A stretch of 35,745 nucleotides of DNA from Elainella saxicola E1 (GTDB taxonomy: Bacteria > Cyanobacteriota > Cyanobacteriia > Elainellales > Elainellaceae). Below the pieces are notes generated by a model. The model made no database searches. It saw only the letters and a program-made list of their open reading frames with translations, and was not told the origin of the DNA. Positions 1 to 8,640 of this stretch are shown here, in pieces. Position numbers and translations under genes: made by a program. How positions within the stretch are numbered: the stretch's first letter is position 1; every line of letters starts with the position of its first letter. The stretch is taken from contig LUGL01000023.1 in the NCBI GenBank assembly GCA_002796835.1, positions 86,910 to 122,654 of the forward strand, written 5' to 3'.

Positions 1-120
1 AAAAAAAACAGGACGCGACAGCGAATAGGATTGAAACACCTCTGCGGCTTCTGCACCCGCTCGCATTGCCAAGTCTAAAAGCTGTTCAGCAGTATCCTGT
101 TGTGAGTTCTCGAACCCCAT
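1..120 (-). CDS. TldD/PmbA family metalloprotease, N-terminal fragment (cut by window edge)
   Basis: Reading the minus strand from the ATG at 118-120 gives 40 codons open to the window edge. The peptide has the AEQLLDLAMRAGAEAAEVF and SLSRPVFF segments that I recognise from the N-termini of TldD/PmbA proteins. In that family TldD and PmbA/TldE cooperate as a zinc protease that degrades or matures peptides. The catalytic region lies outside the window, so the type (TldD or PmbA) cannot be decided. The gene follows tab2 on the same strand after 60 bp and may be co-transcribed with it. Confidence 0.75.
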   Translation of the reverse strand, partial: MGFENSQQDTAEQLLDLAMRAGAEAAEVFQSYSLSRPVFF

Positions 121-180
121 AAGAATAGACCATATCGATCGTAGACAGAACTTTCGCTATCTTCCGGGATCAAGGGGACG

Positions 181-1041
181 TTAGGCCAGATTCAGTTCTC
201 GCATTAGCCAGAAACCTGCAAAAGATTCTGCATCTGGTTTGGATTGAACTGCGACAAAATGAATCGATCGAGCCTGCTGTTTTGCAGCTTCGAATGCTTT
301 ACCCTCGGCCTGGAGTTCTTTCGTGGTCAAATTTGCCAAAATCCAAGCATCGTAGGCCCCAGTTTCCAGGACCAGTTGAGCCGGTAACTCGTTAAATCGC
401 AGGTAAGCCAGCTCTAGCCCCGACAACCAGGCAGCAAGTGGGACTGCACGAGAAGAATAAATGATCAATCCCGGCACCAGAGCATCTGGCTGCAACCCAA
501 ACATTTCGAGCGGGAACGCCTCCCCGAAGTCCACGTCCCATTCAGCCATGTCTGCAAAAGCCCCTGCTTCTAAGCTGACAAATGCCCAACGTTGTCCCAC
601 AAGGGCATCCGGCAGAGGTTGGGGTTTAGAAGGAGGCAGGCTTACTGATGGATTCGTTCCCGGCTCATAGTTGTCCAAGCTGGGATAGTAGGCTTGCATC
701 CGCTGATCCAGCCATTGGTCGAGCACTAGGGTACGCCGACTGGCATAAGCTGGCACACCTGCCTCATCACAGGCTTTGGTAATCATATTGTTCATCTGGC
801 GGCGAAAAAAGCGGATCTTATCGGGCCGAGTTCCCGCCTCTGTCATCGCATTTTCCAGGGCTTGCCGCAGCCGCACCGAATTCACTTCTGTATTCGAAAT
901 AAATTCGGAGTAACGAAACAGCGACTCAGAGGGCGATCGCGCATCCAGCGCACTTTCGCACACCAGCATTTCCCAGAGCTTCTTCTGGTTCTCATCCAGC
1001 ACCGGGCGGGAATAGAAATCCAGCTCCCAAATGGTTGTCAT
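181..1041 (-). CDS. Tab2/Atab2-family RNA-binding protein
   Basis: A 286-aa protein of the Tab2/Atab2 (DUF1092) family, found in cyanobacteria and plastid-bearing eukaryotes. In algae and plants Tab2/Atab2 binds the psaB mRNA leader and is needed for its translation; a photosystem-related RNA role here is inferred from that. The N-terminal WELDFYSRPVLDENQKKLWE block is the family signature, and the C-terminal third has the conserved AYLRFNELPAQLVLETG stretch near residues 211-228. Length is normal and I see no signal peptide or membrane segment. It lies 39 bp downstream of pdhB on the same strand, so the two may share a transcript. Confidence 0.85.
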   Translation of the reverse strand: MTTIWELDFYSRPVLDENQKKLWEMLVCESALDARSPSESLFRYSEFISNTEVNSVRLRQALENAMTEAGTRPDKIRFFRRQMNNMITKACDEAGVPAYASRRTLVLDQWLDQRMQAYYPSLDNYEPGTNPSVSLPPSKPQPLPDALVGQRWAFVSLEAGAFADMAEWDVDFGEAFPLEMFGLQPDALVPGLIIYSSRAVPLAAWLSGLELAYLRFNELPAQLVLETGAYDAWILANLTTKELQAEGKAFEAAKQQARSIHFVAVQSKPDAESFAGFWLMRELNLA

Positions 1042-1080
1042 TGTCTCCCTAATTGGCCTACCTAACGATTGAGCTTGAAC

Positions 1081-2064
1081 TTAGACCCGCAGGGCCACCA
1101 TTTTTTGCACAGCTTCCACAATCTGCGGCGGTTGGACGATCGTCAAATTCTCCAAGGTGCCGTTGTAAGGTGTGGGGATATCTTGAGAGGCCATTCGTAA
1201 AACTGGCGCATCCAGTTCATCAAATAGGCGATCGTTGATCGAAGCCGTCAGTTCTGCCCCAATGCCCCCTGACTTCATACATTCCTCAACGATGATGACG
1301 CGGTGGGTTTTGCGGATCGATTCGCCGATCGTGTCAAAATCCAGGGGCTTCAGCGAAATTAGGTCGATCACCTCCGGGTGATAGCCTTCCTTCTCCAACG
1401 TTTTGACTGCTGCCATCACATGATGACGCATGCGCGAGTAGGTGAGAATCGTCACATCCGTGCCAGTCCGCACTACTTCCGCCTTATCGAGCGGCAGCAC
1501 ATATTCTTCTTCGGGCAAATTCTCCTTCAGGTTATAGAGCAACACATGCTCAAAAAACAGGACCGGATTGTCATCACGGATTGCAGCTTTCATTAAGCCT
1601 TTTGCATTGTAGGGCGTAGAACAAGCGACGAGCTTTAGTCCTGGCACTCCCTGAAAGTAGGCTTCTAGACGCTGAGAATGCTCTGCACCAAGTTGGCGTC
1701 CCACACCGCCTGGTCCCCGAATCACCATAGGGATCTTGTAATTGCCGCCAGAGGTGTAGCGCAACATGCCTGCGTTATTGGCAATCTGGTTAAAGGCCAG
1801 CAGCAAAAAGCCCATATTCATGCCTTCGATGATGGGTCGCAAGCCCGTCATAGCAGCCCCGACGGCCATCCCTGTAAAGCTGTTTTCAGCGATCGGCGTA
1901 TCTAGAACGCGCAGATCCCCATACTTCTTATAAAGATCCTTGGTGACTTTGTAGGAACCACCATAATGTCCTACATCTTCACCCAGCACAAAGACGGACG
2001 AGTCTCGTGCCATTTCCTCATCAATTGCTTCCCGCAGGGCATTAAAAAGAAGGGTTTCTGCCAT
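1081..2064 (-). CDS. pdhB: Pyruvate dehydrogenase E1 component, beta subunit
   Basis: A 327-aa protein, the usual length for the E1 beta subunit of the alpha2beta2 pyruvate dehydrogenase. With E1 alpha (not in the window) it performs the thiamine-diphosphate-dependent decarboxylation of pyruvate and transfers the acetyl group to E2 lipoyl groups. Visible signatures are the start [56 protein letters not shown], the transketolase-type loop [20 protein letters not shown], and a transketolase C-terminal domain ([32 protein letters not shown]). The ORF is intact. A terminator-like hairpin at 2136-2165 separates it from the receiver fragment upstream, so it probably has its own promoter at about 2065-2135. 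Confidence 0.95.
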   Translation of the reverse strand: MAETLLFNALREAIDEEMARDSSVFVLGEDVGHYGGSYKVTKDLYKKYGDLRVLDTPIAENSFTGMAVGAAMTGLRPIIEGMNMGFLLLAFNQIANNAGMLRYTSGGNYKIPMVIRGPGGVGRQLGAEHSQRLEAYFQGVPGLKLVACSTPYNAKGLMKAAIRDDNPVLFFEHVLLYNLKENLPEEEYVLPLDKAEVVRTGTDVTILTYSRMRHHVMAAVKTLEKEGYHPEVIDLISLKPLDFDTIGESIRKTHRVIIVEECMKSGGIGAELTASINDRLFDELDAPVLRMASQDIPTPYNGTLENLTIVQPPQIVEAVQKMVALRV

Positions 2065-2135
2065 TGCTCACTATATAGCCACTGTTAATTTTGACCTTAA
2101 TGCATCTTAGTGTTTATGGGGTCAGTCCAGCAAAC

Positions 2136-2165
2136 AAAAAAACTAGGGTTGAGATAGCCCTACTT
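2136..2165 (-). terminator. Rho-independent terminator after the receiver fragment
   Basis: On the minus strand a TAGGG/CCCTA stem with a 9-base loop is followed directly by G and a run of seven T (plus-strand A-run at 2136-2142). It lies 27 bp past the stop of the receiver ORF and upstream of pdhB, so it would insulate pdhB from that transcript. The stem is short, but the T-tract is convincing. Confidence 0.65.
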
Positions 2166-2191
2166 TTCTCTATCTCTCTTTAGCCTTTCTT

Positions 2192-2551
2192 TTAGTCTTC
2201 TCTGCCTCTTTCAGAGGTAGTGTGGCATGTGAGTTCCATCACGACTTGAACTAACTGATTCGGATCAAGGGGTTTGACTAGACGCCGTTGATAACCGTTG
2301 TTAATTGCCTGCTGATAGTCTTCTTCTCTCGCATAGGCCGTGAGGGCGATCGCCAAAATCTGCCCACCTTTCTCAGGGGGTAATGCTCGAATCTGTTGCA
2401 TGAGCACGTAGCCATCTGCCTTAGGCATCTCAATATCACTAACGAGGACATCAGGTTGAAACGATTCCAGGTTTGCCAGCACCTCAGCCGCAGAAGCAAC
2501 CACTAAGACCTCTGCTCTATATTCAGTGAGTAGTACAGTTAACAATGTCAT
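2192..2551 (-). CDS. Response-regulator receiver domain, N-terminally truncated
   Basis: A 119-aa ORF covering a CheY-like receiver from about alpha-1 onward. The phospho-acceptor aspartate is D39 (VSDIEMP), the conserved Thr is T71 (ALTAYA) and the conserved Lys is K93 (LVKPLDP). It resembles the C-terminal receivers of cyanobacterial hybrid sensor kinases. The beta-1 strand with its acidic pocket residues is missing from the ORF. The missing segment is readable in the same frame just upstream (2561-2623), but an in-frame TGA at 2558-2560 cuts it off and the acidic pair is now N-P. This is very probably the remnant of a larger regulator and is unlikely to be phosphorylated normally. Confidence 0.7.
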   Translation of the reverse strand: MTLLTVLLTEYRAEVLVVASAAEVLANLESFQPDVLVSDIEMPKADGYVLMQQIRALPPEKGGQILAIALTAYAREEDYQQAINNGYQRRLVKPLDPNQLVQVVMELTCHTTSERGRED

Positions 2552-2623
2552 TACCAGTCATCCGTATGGGTTGACAGCAAGCAGTCGATGCCCATGTCCT
2601 GCCTGTTCCTGCTCAGAAGAGTA
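2552..2623 (-). pseudogene. Fossil N-terminus of the receiver domain
   Basis: Continuing the receiver frame upstream of its ATG gives L-V, a TGA stop (2558-2560), then HRLLAVNPYG and a hydrophilic linker (SSEQEQAGHG), until a TAA at 2627-2629. RLLAV matches receiver strand beta-1, which is normally followed by D-D; here it is followed by N-P. The homology therefore extends past the present start codon, which shows decay rather than a natural short receiver. Confidence 0.55.
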
Positions 2624-2832
2624 GAGTTACTGTACTTAGGCCGTATGTTACGACATCACCTTTAAATCTCCTCTAAATCTCCTCACTCTTTTCTCACGCT
2701 AATCTCTGAACCAAGTATTCGTGTATTAAAAATGACAACACTTCCATGCACTCTGGGTTCCTGTGGGAGTACGCTCGTGACAGAACCCCTCAATCCAGAG
2801 GCATAAATCTCGCTTAGGATCGGTAGACCGTC

Positions 2833-4029
2833 ATGACCAGCACAACGCAACATCCTATTCTCTGGCTTAAAGTCTGGGGACTAGCAGCCGTTCAAGGGGC
2901 AATTATCTTGATGTGGGTGATTTATAACCTCTACCTCAAGCAATTGCTTGCTCAGTTTGGCTTTTCCGATCCCGTCATTACTGGAGTGCTGATTATTGAA
3001 AATACATTGGCTGCGGTGATCGAGCCGATCGTGGGGACTAGCTCCGATCGATTCCAACGAACAATTGGCAGCCGGTTTCCCTTAATTGCATTTGGAGTCG
3101 TTTGGGCCTCTGCTTTGTTTGTTGCAATGCCAGCGATCGTGATTCTGGGCGGTAACTGGCAAGGAGTCCTCCGCTGGATTTTGCCACTTGCAGCGATCGC
3201 CTGGGCTTCAGCGATGGCCTTGGTTCGCAGTCCGGCGTTGTCTTTGTTGGGACGTTATGCCTTTGGCACAAAACTGCCGCAAGCTGCCAGTATCCTAACG
3301 TTAGTGGGTGCCGTCAGTGGGTCAATGGCTCCTTTAGCCAATCAGTTTATTCTGCAATTAGGTAGTGCTGTGGCCTTTACGATCGGATCCTTGGTTCTGT
3401 TAGGCGCAACCACCGTTTTAAGATTCGTTGATCCACCCACTGCACCCGCTTCATTGGCTGAAGAGACTTCCTTCAAATGGCACACCTTGATTCCTAGATT
3501 GGCATTAGTTATGGCAGCCGGGAGCGGAATTGCGATCGGATTCCGTTCGATGATGCAATCCTTTCCACAAATCTTGCAGGTTCAGGTGCCGGTTGCCAAC
3601 GCTAATTTAGTATTGGGATTCATTTTTATCGGCATTGCTCTGACTGCGCTTCCTGCAGGCACGCTGGCACGCCGCATTGGTAATATAAAAGCTATGGTGT
3701 CGGGCCTGGGAACGGTCGCCCTATTGTTATTGTTATTGTTATTCGTCAATCAGGTTTGGGTTGCTGGATTGTTAGCCTTCACCCTCGGTGCCGTCTTTAG
3801 CTTCGTTTCCAATGGCACAATGCCCTTTGCTCTCTCAATGGTGCCACCTACCAAAGCAGGCTTAGGGACAGGCATATACTTTAGCGGCGGTGCGATCGGA
3901 TTAAGTATCTTCTTTAGCGCATTTAGCCAACTTTCTCCAGCAACGGGGGTCATTGTGGGAGCAATCTCTTTTTTGTTTGCAGGTGGATGCATTATGTTGG
4001 CGAGTCGGTATGCTTTGCGATCGATTTAA
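2833..4029 (+). CDS. Major facilitator superfamily transporter
   Basis: A 398-aa, strongly hydrophobic protein with about 12 predicted membrane segments. After the second segment there is an MFS motif-A-like loop (GTSSDRFQRTIGSRFPLI, about residues 68-85), and a central hydrophilic linker near residues 200-218 divides two six-helix halves. The overall look is like cyanobacterial MFS proteins annotated as sugar/cation symporter-like, but substrate and direction cannot be read from sequence. It stands alone on the plus strand, divergent from the receiver fragment. The ATG at 2833 starts just before the first hydrophobic segment. Confidence 0.85.
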   Translation: MTSTTQHPILWLKVWGLAAVQGAIILMWVIYNLYLKQLLAQFGFSDPVITGVLIIENTLAAVIEPIVGTSSDRFQRTIGSRFPLIAFGVVWASALFVAMPAIVILGGNWQGVLRWILPLAAIAWASAMALVRSPALSLLGRYAFGTKLPQAASILTLVGAVSGSMAPLANQFILQLGSAVAFTIGSLVLLGATTVLRFVDPPTAPASLAEETSFKWHTLIPRLALVMAAGSGIAIGFRSMMQSFPQILQVQVPVANANLVLGFIFIGIALTALPAGTLARRIGNIKAMVSGLGTVALLLLLLLFVNQVWVAGLLAFTLGAVFSFVSNGTMPFALSMVPPTKAGLGTGIYFSGGAIGLSIFFSAFSQLSPATGVIVGAISFLFAGGCIMLASRYALRSI

Positions 4030-4472
4030 GCGTGCAAGACGTGCAACATTTGTAGACGCCGCTCAGGGAACCAACCTTTGACGCCGTCAGACGTTGAGCA
4101 GACGATCGTTCAAATCTAGCAGTTGACCACCTTTCAAGTAATTTTTGCTTAGTCCAAACCCCAGTTAAGCCAATCGACATTGATTTTTTCATGCCGATCC
4201 TTGTACCGCATGGGTTTCAAGTTTGAGCGTATGCAGTTTAAATAACAATCGGCTTACTCAGGGAAATTTATCTTTAGACAGAGGTAAATTTAATTAAAAT
4301 CTCAATAGAGATTAATTGATGACAGTCACAATCCGTTCAGCTTGATTAAGGGATTGCCAAACTCTGTAGAGATTTGGTGAATATTCTGGATAAGAGGTTT
4401 AATCTGTAGCTGAACTGACTTGAAACGAGCAGTCAGATTGGGAGACGATGGAGGGACGGTTGGTGTGAGCGT
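4030..4472. other. Intergenic region with a small palindrome
   Basis: A 443-bp stretch between two plus-strand genes with no convincing gene on either strand. The right half (about 4240-4330) is AT-rich and contains a perfect 6-4-6 inverted repeat, AATCTC-AATA-GAGATT, at 4298-4313. It lies about 160 bp upstream of the amidase start and could be an operator or promoter-proximal element for it. That role is inference. Confidence 0.4.
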
Positions 4473-5654
4473 ATGAAATTTAACCTTCGATCGCAGACAG
4501 AACAAGGAATTGTTGCTGTCAAGACTCAATTTCAAGAAGTTCGAACTCGCCTTAAAGCGATATTTCAAGCAGTAAAATCTCAGATTCAAACCTTTGCTGA
4601 AGACCAATTCCGTTGGATTCGTCTTCAGATTAGTGAGTTAACCAAGCTCAGTCCCCAATCTACATTGCTGAAGCTGGTCGCAGTGGTCGCGGCAGCTTTG
4701 ATGATTGGTATCGCGATCGGTGGAGTTCAGTTCTTTCTGAGCAACAACTTTTTCTCGGATGCTAAAACCGCTGCTGATACTGCAACCACCACTTCTAAAC
4801 CTAAATCTGCGAATTGGGGCGATTTGCCACCTGTCCCTCGTTCCGGCCAACCTGTAAAGCCTACCCCCTCATCCAAAACTGCCAGTCCTTCTGCACTCGC
4901 TGAAGCCCCAACTCAATCTCAGCCAGCAACTGCTACTCAGTCATCCGCAAAATCTTCTCCAGAAGCGATTTCTCCGAAAACTGCAACCAAAGCGCCTCCC
5001 TCTCCAGCTCCACAGACACCTCAGCCTTTATCACCTGTACCGCCAGCCTTGCTGACTCAGTCGAATGGAGAATACATTCCCCCTCAGGTCTCTGCGCCTG
5101 CTGATCCCTCCAACTATGGCGATCGCTATGCCAAGGACATTTTCGGGAATCCGGTTCATAATGACCCGTTAATCGTGCTGCATGAAACTGTGGGATCAGC
5201 CGATAGTGCCATCAACATGTTTCGCACGGCCCATAGCGATGAAAGTTTGCAGGCGAGCTATCACAGCATCATTCGTCGGGATGGCACGATTGTCTATTTA
5301 GTCCCTTCAGAAAAGCGGGCCTTTGGAGCAGGTAATTCGGTGTTTGTCAGCAACAAAGGTCAGGAAGCCGTGCGGACTCACAAACAGTTTCCGCCTTCGG
5401 TAAATAACTTTGCCTATCACATTTCATTGGAGAGCCCGCCAGATGGAGATAACATGGCGGAAACCCACAGTGGCTACACCGAAGCTCAATATCACTCTTT
5501 AGCCTGGTTAATCGCTCACAGCAGCGTTCCAGACGAGCGAATTACCACCCATCGTGAGATTGATCGATCAGAGTCTCGCATTGATCCCAGAAGCTTCGAT
5601 CGCGAGAAATTCTTGTCCTATCTCCATAGCTTGCCTCGACCCTATTTGAACTGA
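4473..5654 (+). CDS. Membrane-anchored N-acetylmuramoyl-L-alanine amidase (Amidase_2/PGRP fold)
   Basis: A 393-aa protein with three parts: a cytoplasmic region of about 65 residues, one membrane segment at about 67-89, a Ser/Thr/Pro/Ala-rich periplasmic linker (about 100-215), and a C-terminal zinc amidase domain (about 228-385). Likely zinc ligands are H237 (VLHETVG), H360 (TTHREID) and D371 (IDPRSF). ASYHSIIRRDGTIVYLV is the typical AmiD/PGRP core. The family cleaves the amide between N-acetylmuramic acid and L-alanine in peptidoglycan. The type II signal-anchor topology would hold the enzyme at the outer face of the inner membrane, with the linker spanning toward the wall. The ORF is complete. 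Confidence 0.85.
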   Translation: MKFNLRSQTEQGIVAVKTQFQEVRTRLKAIFQAVKSQIQTFAEDQFRWIRLQISELTKLSPQSTLLKLVAVVAAALMIGIAIGGVQFFLSNNFFSDAKTAADTATTTSKPKSANWGDLPPVPRSGQPVKPTPSSKTASPSALAEAPTQSQPATATQSSAKSSPEAISPKTATKAPPSPAPQTPQPLSPVPPALLTQSNGEYIPPQVSAPADPSNYGDRYAKDIFGNPVHNDPLIVLHETVGSADSAINMFRTAHSDESLQASYHSIIRRDGTIVYLVPSEKRAFGAGNSVFVSNKGQEAVRTHKQFPPSVNNFAYHISLESPPDGDNMAETHSGYTEAQYHSLAWLIAHSSVPDERITTHREIDRSESRIDPRSFDREKFLSYLHSLPRPYLN

Positions 5655-5681
5655 GGTTGCTCAGAAACGAAATACAGACCG

Positions 5682-5717
5682 TGGCGATTTTGGATTTTAG
5701 ATTCTGGATTTTAGAGG
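5682..5717. repeat. STRR-like repeat (GATTTTGGATTTTAG type)
   Basis: Tandem GATTTTGGATTTTAGATTC and GGATTTTAGAG units in the gap between the convergent amidase and J-domain genes. A related stretch occurs at 8405-8436. Such heptamer-based short repeats are common between genes in cyanobacteria. Confidence 0.6.
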
Positions 5718-5748
5718 CCTCGTGGTCAAGTTCTTGGAGTTCTCAGGT

Positions 5749-6192
5749 TTAGAGCACAATTTCGCCGCGTGCCACGCCTACAACCAGCACCAACCCCAGA
5801 CAGGCTACAAACGTTAGACCCAGGATAAACAGCGCAAAAATTTCTCCTGCTGAAAGTGGACGATCGGTTGGATCGAGATAGGCAGAGGAGCGATATTTGC
5901 GGGATTCAGTGGTCGGACGGTTCAGATCCAGTAACGGTTGAATCACCGTGACTCGCGAATAACCAATCCGCATATCATAGGTAAATCGCCGATCGGGACT
6001 GCTCAGCGTGGAGTAAGCTTCATTCAACTCCTGAAACTTTGCAACGGCGATCGCAGGCGGCAGCTTGGTCGTATCAGGATGATAGAGTTTGCTCCGCTCT
6101 CGGTAGGCGCGCCGAATTTGCTGCGCTGAGGCAGAAGGATGGAGATCCAGCAGATCATAGTAGGTAGATGCGGGTTGCTGTTCAGACTGCAT
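5749..6192 (-). CDS. J-domain protein with C-terminal membrane anchor
   Basis: A 147-aa protein. Residues 11-75 form a J domain with the catalytic HPD at 38-40 (YHPDT) and helices II/III typical of DnaJ (QQIRRAYRERSKLY, KFQELNEAYSTLSSPDRR). There is no G/F-rich or zinc-finger region; the protein ends with one hydrophobic segment (about 118-140). J domains stimulate Hsp70 ATPase activity, so this is likely a co-chaperone that recruits DnaK to a membrane site. It lies 16 bp downstream of the YaaW-family gene on the same strand, so the two are probably co-transcribed. Confidence 0.85.
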   Translation of the reverse strand: MQSEQQPASTYYDLLDLHPSASAQQIRRAYRERSKLYHPDTTKLPPAIAVAKFQELNEAYSTLSSPDRRFTYDMRIGYSRVTVIQPLLDLNRPTTESRKYRSSAYLDPTDRPLSAGEIFALFILGLTFVACLGLVLVVGVARGEIVL

Positions 6193-6208
6193 TGCACCTC
6201 TCTTCTCA

Positions 6209-7138
6209 TCACGCAGGTTCGTAACAGGGAGTTCGGGTTAGGCGGATTTGGGCCAGGGTGAAAATAACGGGAATGACTCGACCATAATTGGTGGCGATCG
6301 CTCGCCAGCCCAAATCTGCAAAGAAACAGGTCCACATAGCTGGTCCCAACAGCGCAAAAACGCCACGCATTACGCTATAGCGAGCCGCACTCAGCGCCAT
6401 TGCTCGGGAAGCAGTTTGCATGGCCACCTGGCTTTGAATTTGAGCGGCTGCAACTGCGCTGGCCTGAGCCGCCGCCTGACTTGCTAACTGATAGGTCGCA
6501 GCGTGCAGGGCATATTGACGAGCAACCAACTGTAACAGCAACGGACGCAACACAGAATTTACGGCGATCGCGCTGCCGCCCGTGAGCAAAAGACGAGTGG
6601 GATCATTATGGGCAGAGGGTGGAAGCTGATGCGTCAATTCAATCTCAGAAACCACCTGCTGCAATTGGCCCGTGAGGGAAGCTTGTTCACTCTCAGGCAA
6701 CTGTTGCCAAGCTCGATTCAGCAAAAACAGAAAAATTTCTGCTTCCAAGTGCTCTGCCGATAGTGATTGCTTGTGGGGAATTTTGAGGTAACGGCAAACT
6801 CGAATTAAGACCTGTCGGTAGCTGACTTCGCCCGTTTTGCCCCGCAGAACCGTCATACCATCGGCGGCCAAAAACTGAAATCGCTCTTCGATCGCATCAA
6901 TCCAATCTTCTCGATCGCGGCTTTGAATATCGATCGGTTCAGGTGTGCACACATAGTCCAGGGGATTAAACTTACGGCGAAATAGAATTTCTGTCAGGGC
7001 TTGTAACTCTTCATCAGTCGCCAATTCCAACGCTACTCTCAACTCGTCCAAAGCCACGTCCTCCCCTGCGGAATTATTAAATTTCGCTTGTAGAAAATAA
7101 AATCGATTTCGCTGAGTCCAGATATTCGGTCCCAGCAT
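6209..7138 (-). CDS. YaaW-family protein of unknown function
   Basis: A 309-aa protein whose N-terminal half carries the block DELRVALELATDEELQALT and LFRRKFNPLDY, which I associate with the YaaW family of unknown function. The C-terminal part (about 190-260) is Ala/Gln-rich, helical and mildly hydrophobic (SQAAAQASAVAAAQIQSQ), followed by a probable membrane-inserting segment near 268-300. I cannot assign an activity. Its stop is 16 bp from the J-domain gene, which suggests a two-gene transcript and possibly a membrane-quality-control link (inference). The start ATG at 7138 precedes about 27 poorly conserved residues, so a later start is possible. Confidence 0.65.
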   Translation of the reverse strand: MLGPNIWTQRNRFYFLQAKFNNSAGEDVALDELRVALELATDEELQALTEILFRRKFNPLDYVCTPEPIDIQSRDREDWIDAIEERFQFLAADGMTVLRGKTGEVSYRQVLIRVCRYLKIPHKQSLSAEHLEAEIFLFLLNRAWQQLPESEQASLTGQLQQVVSEIELTHQLPPSAHNDPTRLLLTGGSAIAVNSVLRPLLLQLVARQYALHAATYQLASQAAAQASAVAAAQIQSQVAMQTASRAMALSAARYSVMRGVFALLGPAMWTCFFADLGWRAIATNYGRVIPVIFTLAQIRLTRTPCYEPA

Positions 7139-7272
7139 TCATACCAAGACAACCAACATTCACTCTTTGAAATTAGTCATTCTTTAAACTTAAAGCAACC
7201 GCTCATCGAGAGCAGTCAATTTACAAACCGTTGTCCCATATTCTACTGAATGAGGATGGAATCAGGGAATCA

Positions 7273-8403
7273 ATGCAGGACAAGCTGAGCATGAAAAAAA
7301 ACGCTGTGGATGTGGCTGTGGTTGGGGCAGGTTTGGCTGGGATCACTTGCGCTCAGCAGCTTGTGCAATCTGGTCTACAAGTTGTTGTGGTTGAGAAATC
7401 GCGCGGATTAGGGGGACGTCTTGCCACCCGACGATTGCCGGAAACCTGCGCCGATCATGGCGTGCGTTATTTGGCTGCCCAGGGAGACCTGACTGCGGCG
7501 TTAATTGAAAAGCTCGTCCCACAAGGCATTCTGCAACCCTGGTCAAAAGCAATTTTGCGGCATTCAACAAGTGAGCAAATAACTGAACAAAAATCTGAGC
7601 TGCAACCGGAACTTTACTATGCCGCCCCTGCCGGACTCACTGCTGTCGCGAAGTATCTGGCTGCTGATTTAGAAATTTGGCGGAGTCAGCGGGTACAGGC
7701 GATCAATTCTACGTCAGCGGAATGGCAGCTTGAACTAGAAGCGACGGATGCTGAAGCAAGATCCCTCGCGGCCCGATCGATCGTCCTGGCGATTCCGGCT
7801 CCCCAAGCGCTAATGTTACTAGAACCACTCGCCCAGCAAGGATTTTCTGAGGTGTTGATTCAGCAGGTGCGATCGGTCGAGTTTGATCCCTGTCTGACCG
7901 TAATTGCGACCTATGTGGCAGAACAACAGCGCGAATTGGCAGACTTACCCTGGCAGGCAGTTCAGTTTGTTGATTCACCTGAATTAGCCTGGTTAAGCTG
8001 TGAAAGTACGAAGCGATCGAGTCCAGCCCTGACCGCCGTGATTGCACAAAGCACCGCAGCATTTGCGGCACAGCAGTTTGAAGCGCCTGATTTACAGACT
8101 GTGGGACGACAATTATTAAGCCGTGTAACGAACTTAATTCCCTGGCTCGATCAGCCAATTGATCTTCAGGTCCACCGTTGGCGCTATGCCTTTGTCAAAC
8201 GAGGCTTGACGGATCGCTGTTTAGCAACAAGAGAACCTTTGCCGCTGGTCTGTAGTGGTGACTGGTGCGGCGGCAATCAAATTGAAGATGCTTTGAAATC
8301 TGGTTTGGCAGCAGCGAATCAAATCCAAGCCTGGTTAGGAGATCAATCGGCGATCGATCCAGTGGTGCAATTGGCCCAATTGCTGCAACAACTACCCAAC
8401 TAA
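7273..8403 (+). CDS. FAD-dependent amine-oxidase/renalase-like oxidoreductase
   Basis: A flavoprotein of about 376 aa. An N-terminal Rossmann dinucleotide-binding motif (VAVVGAGLAGITCAQQL) is followed by VVVVEKSRGLGGRLATRR, the pattern of the COG3380/renalase-like branch. Near the C-terminus HRWRYAFVKRG and CSGDWCGGNQIEDALKSG complete the FAD site, and the latter also resembles the family's active-site end. The substrate is unknown. I chose the ATG at 7273, with AGGGA just upstream; an in-frame TTG at 7231 and an ATG at 7291 are alternatives. It is transcribed divergently from the YaaW-family gene. Confidence 0.8.
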   Translation: MQDKLSMKKNAVDVAVVGAGLAGITCAQQLVQSGLQVVVVEKSRGLGGRLATRRLPETCADHGVRYLAAQGDLTAALIEKLVPQGILQPWSKAILRHSTSEQITEQKSELQPELYYAAPAGLTAVAKYLAADLEIWRSQRVQAINSTSAEWQLELEATDAEARSLAARSIVLAIPAPQALMLLEPLAQQGFSEVLIQQVRSVEFDPCLTVIATYVAEQQRELADLPWQAVQFVDSPELAWLSCESTKRSSPALTAVIAQSTAAFAAQQFEAPDLQTVGRQLLSRVTNLIPWLDQPIDLQVHRWRYAFVKRGLTDRCLATREPLPLVCSGDWCGGNQIEDALKSGLAAANQIQAWLGDQSAIDPVVQLAQLLQQLPN

Positions 8404-8404
8404 C

Positions 8405-8436
8405 GGGATTTTGGATTGGCGATTTTGGATTTTGAA
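8405..8436. repeat. STRR-like repeat (GATTTTGGATT type)
   Basis: GGATTTTGGATTGGCGATTTTGGATTTT-type tandem units directly after the stop of the flavoprotein gene. It is the same family as the repeat at 5682-5717, and both sit right downstream of a stop codon between convergent genes. Confidence 0.6.
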
Positions 8437-8640
8437 CTTGTGATGCTTTGAAACTGTGCTGCCTTAAAACATCGATCGAGAAACTCAAACCTAGGCCATG
8501 CCCCATCGCGCATGAAGCATGACCTTCAAATAACAGGCGAAATGACAAACAGAGATAGGTCGATTTGACCCACTGTTCGCTCTGATTAAGTCCATCTGAG
8601 GTTGCCAAGCATTAGGAGGCTTTGCCAGTCAGATAGCTGA

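Noticed and set aside
4105-4125. GTTCAAATC resembling a tRNA T-loop
   Set aside because: The flanking bases do not form a T-stem, and no anticodon arm or acceptor stem can be found around it.
8195-8608. 137-codon minus-strand ORF over the end of the flavoprotein gene
   Set aside because: It overlaps the intact flavoprotein on the opposite strand, has no family features and includes repeat-derived sequence.
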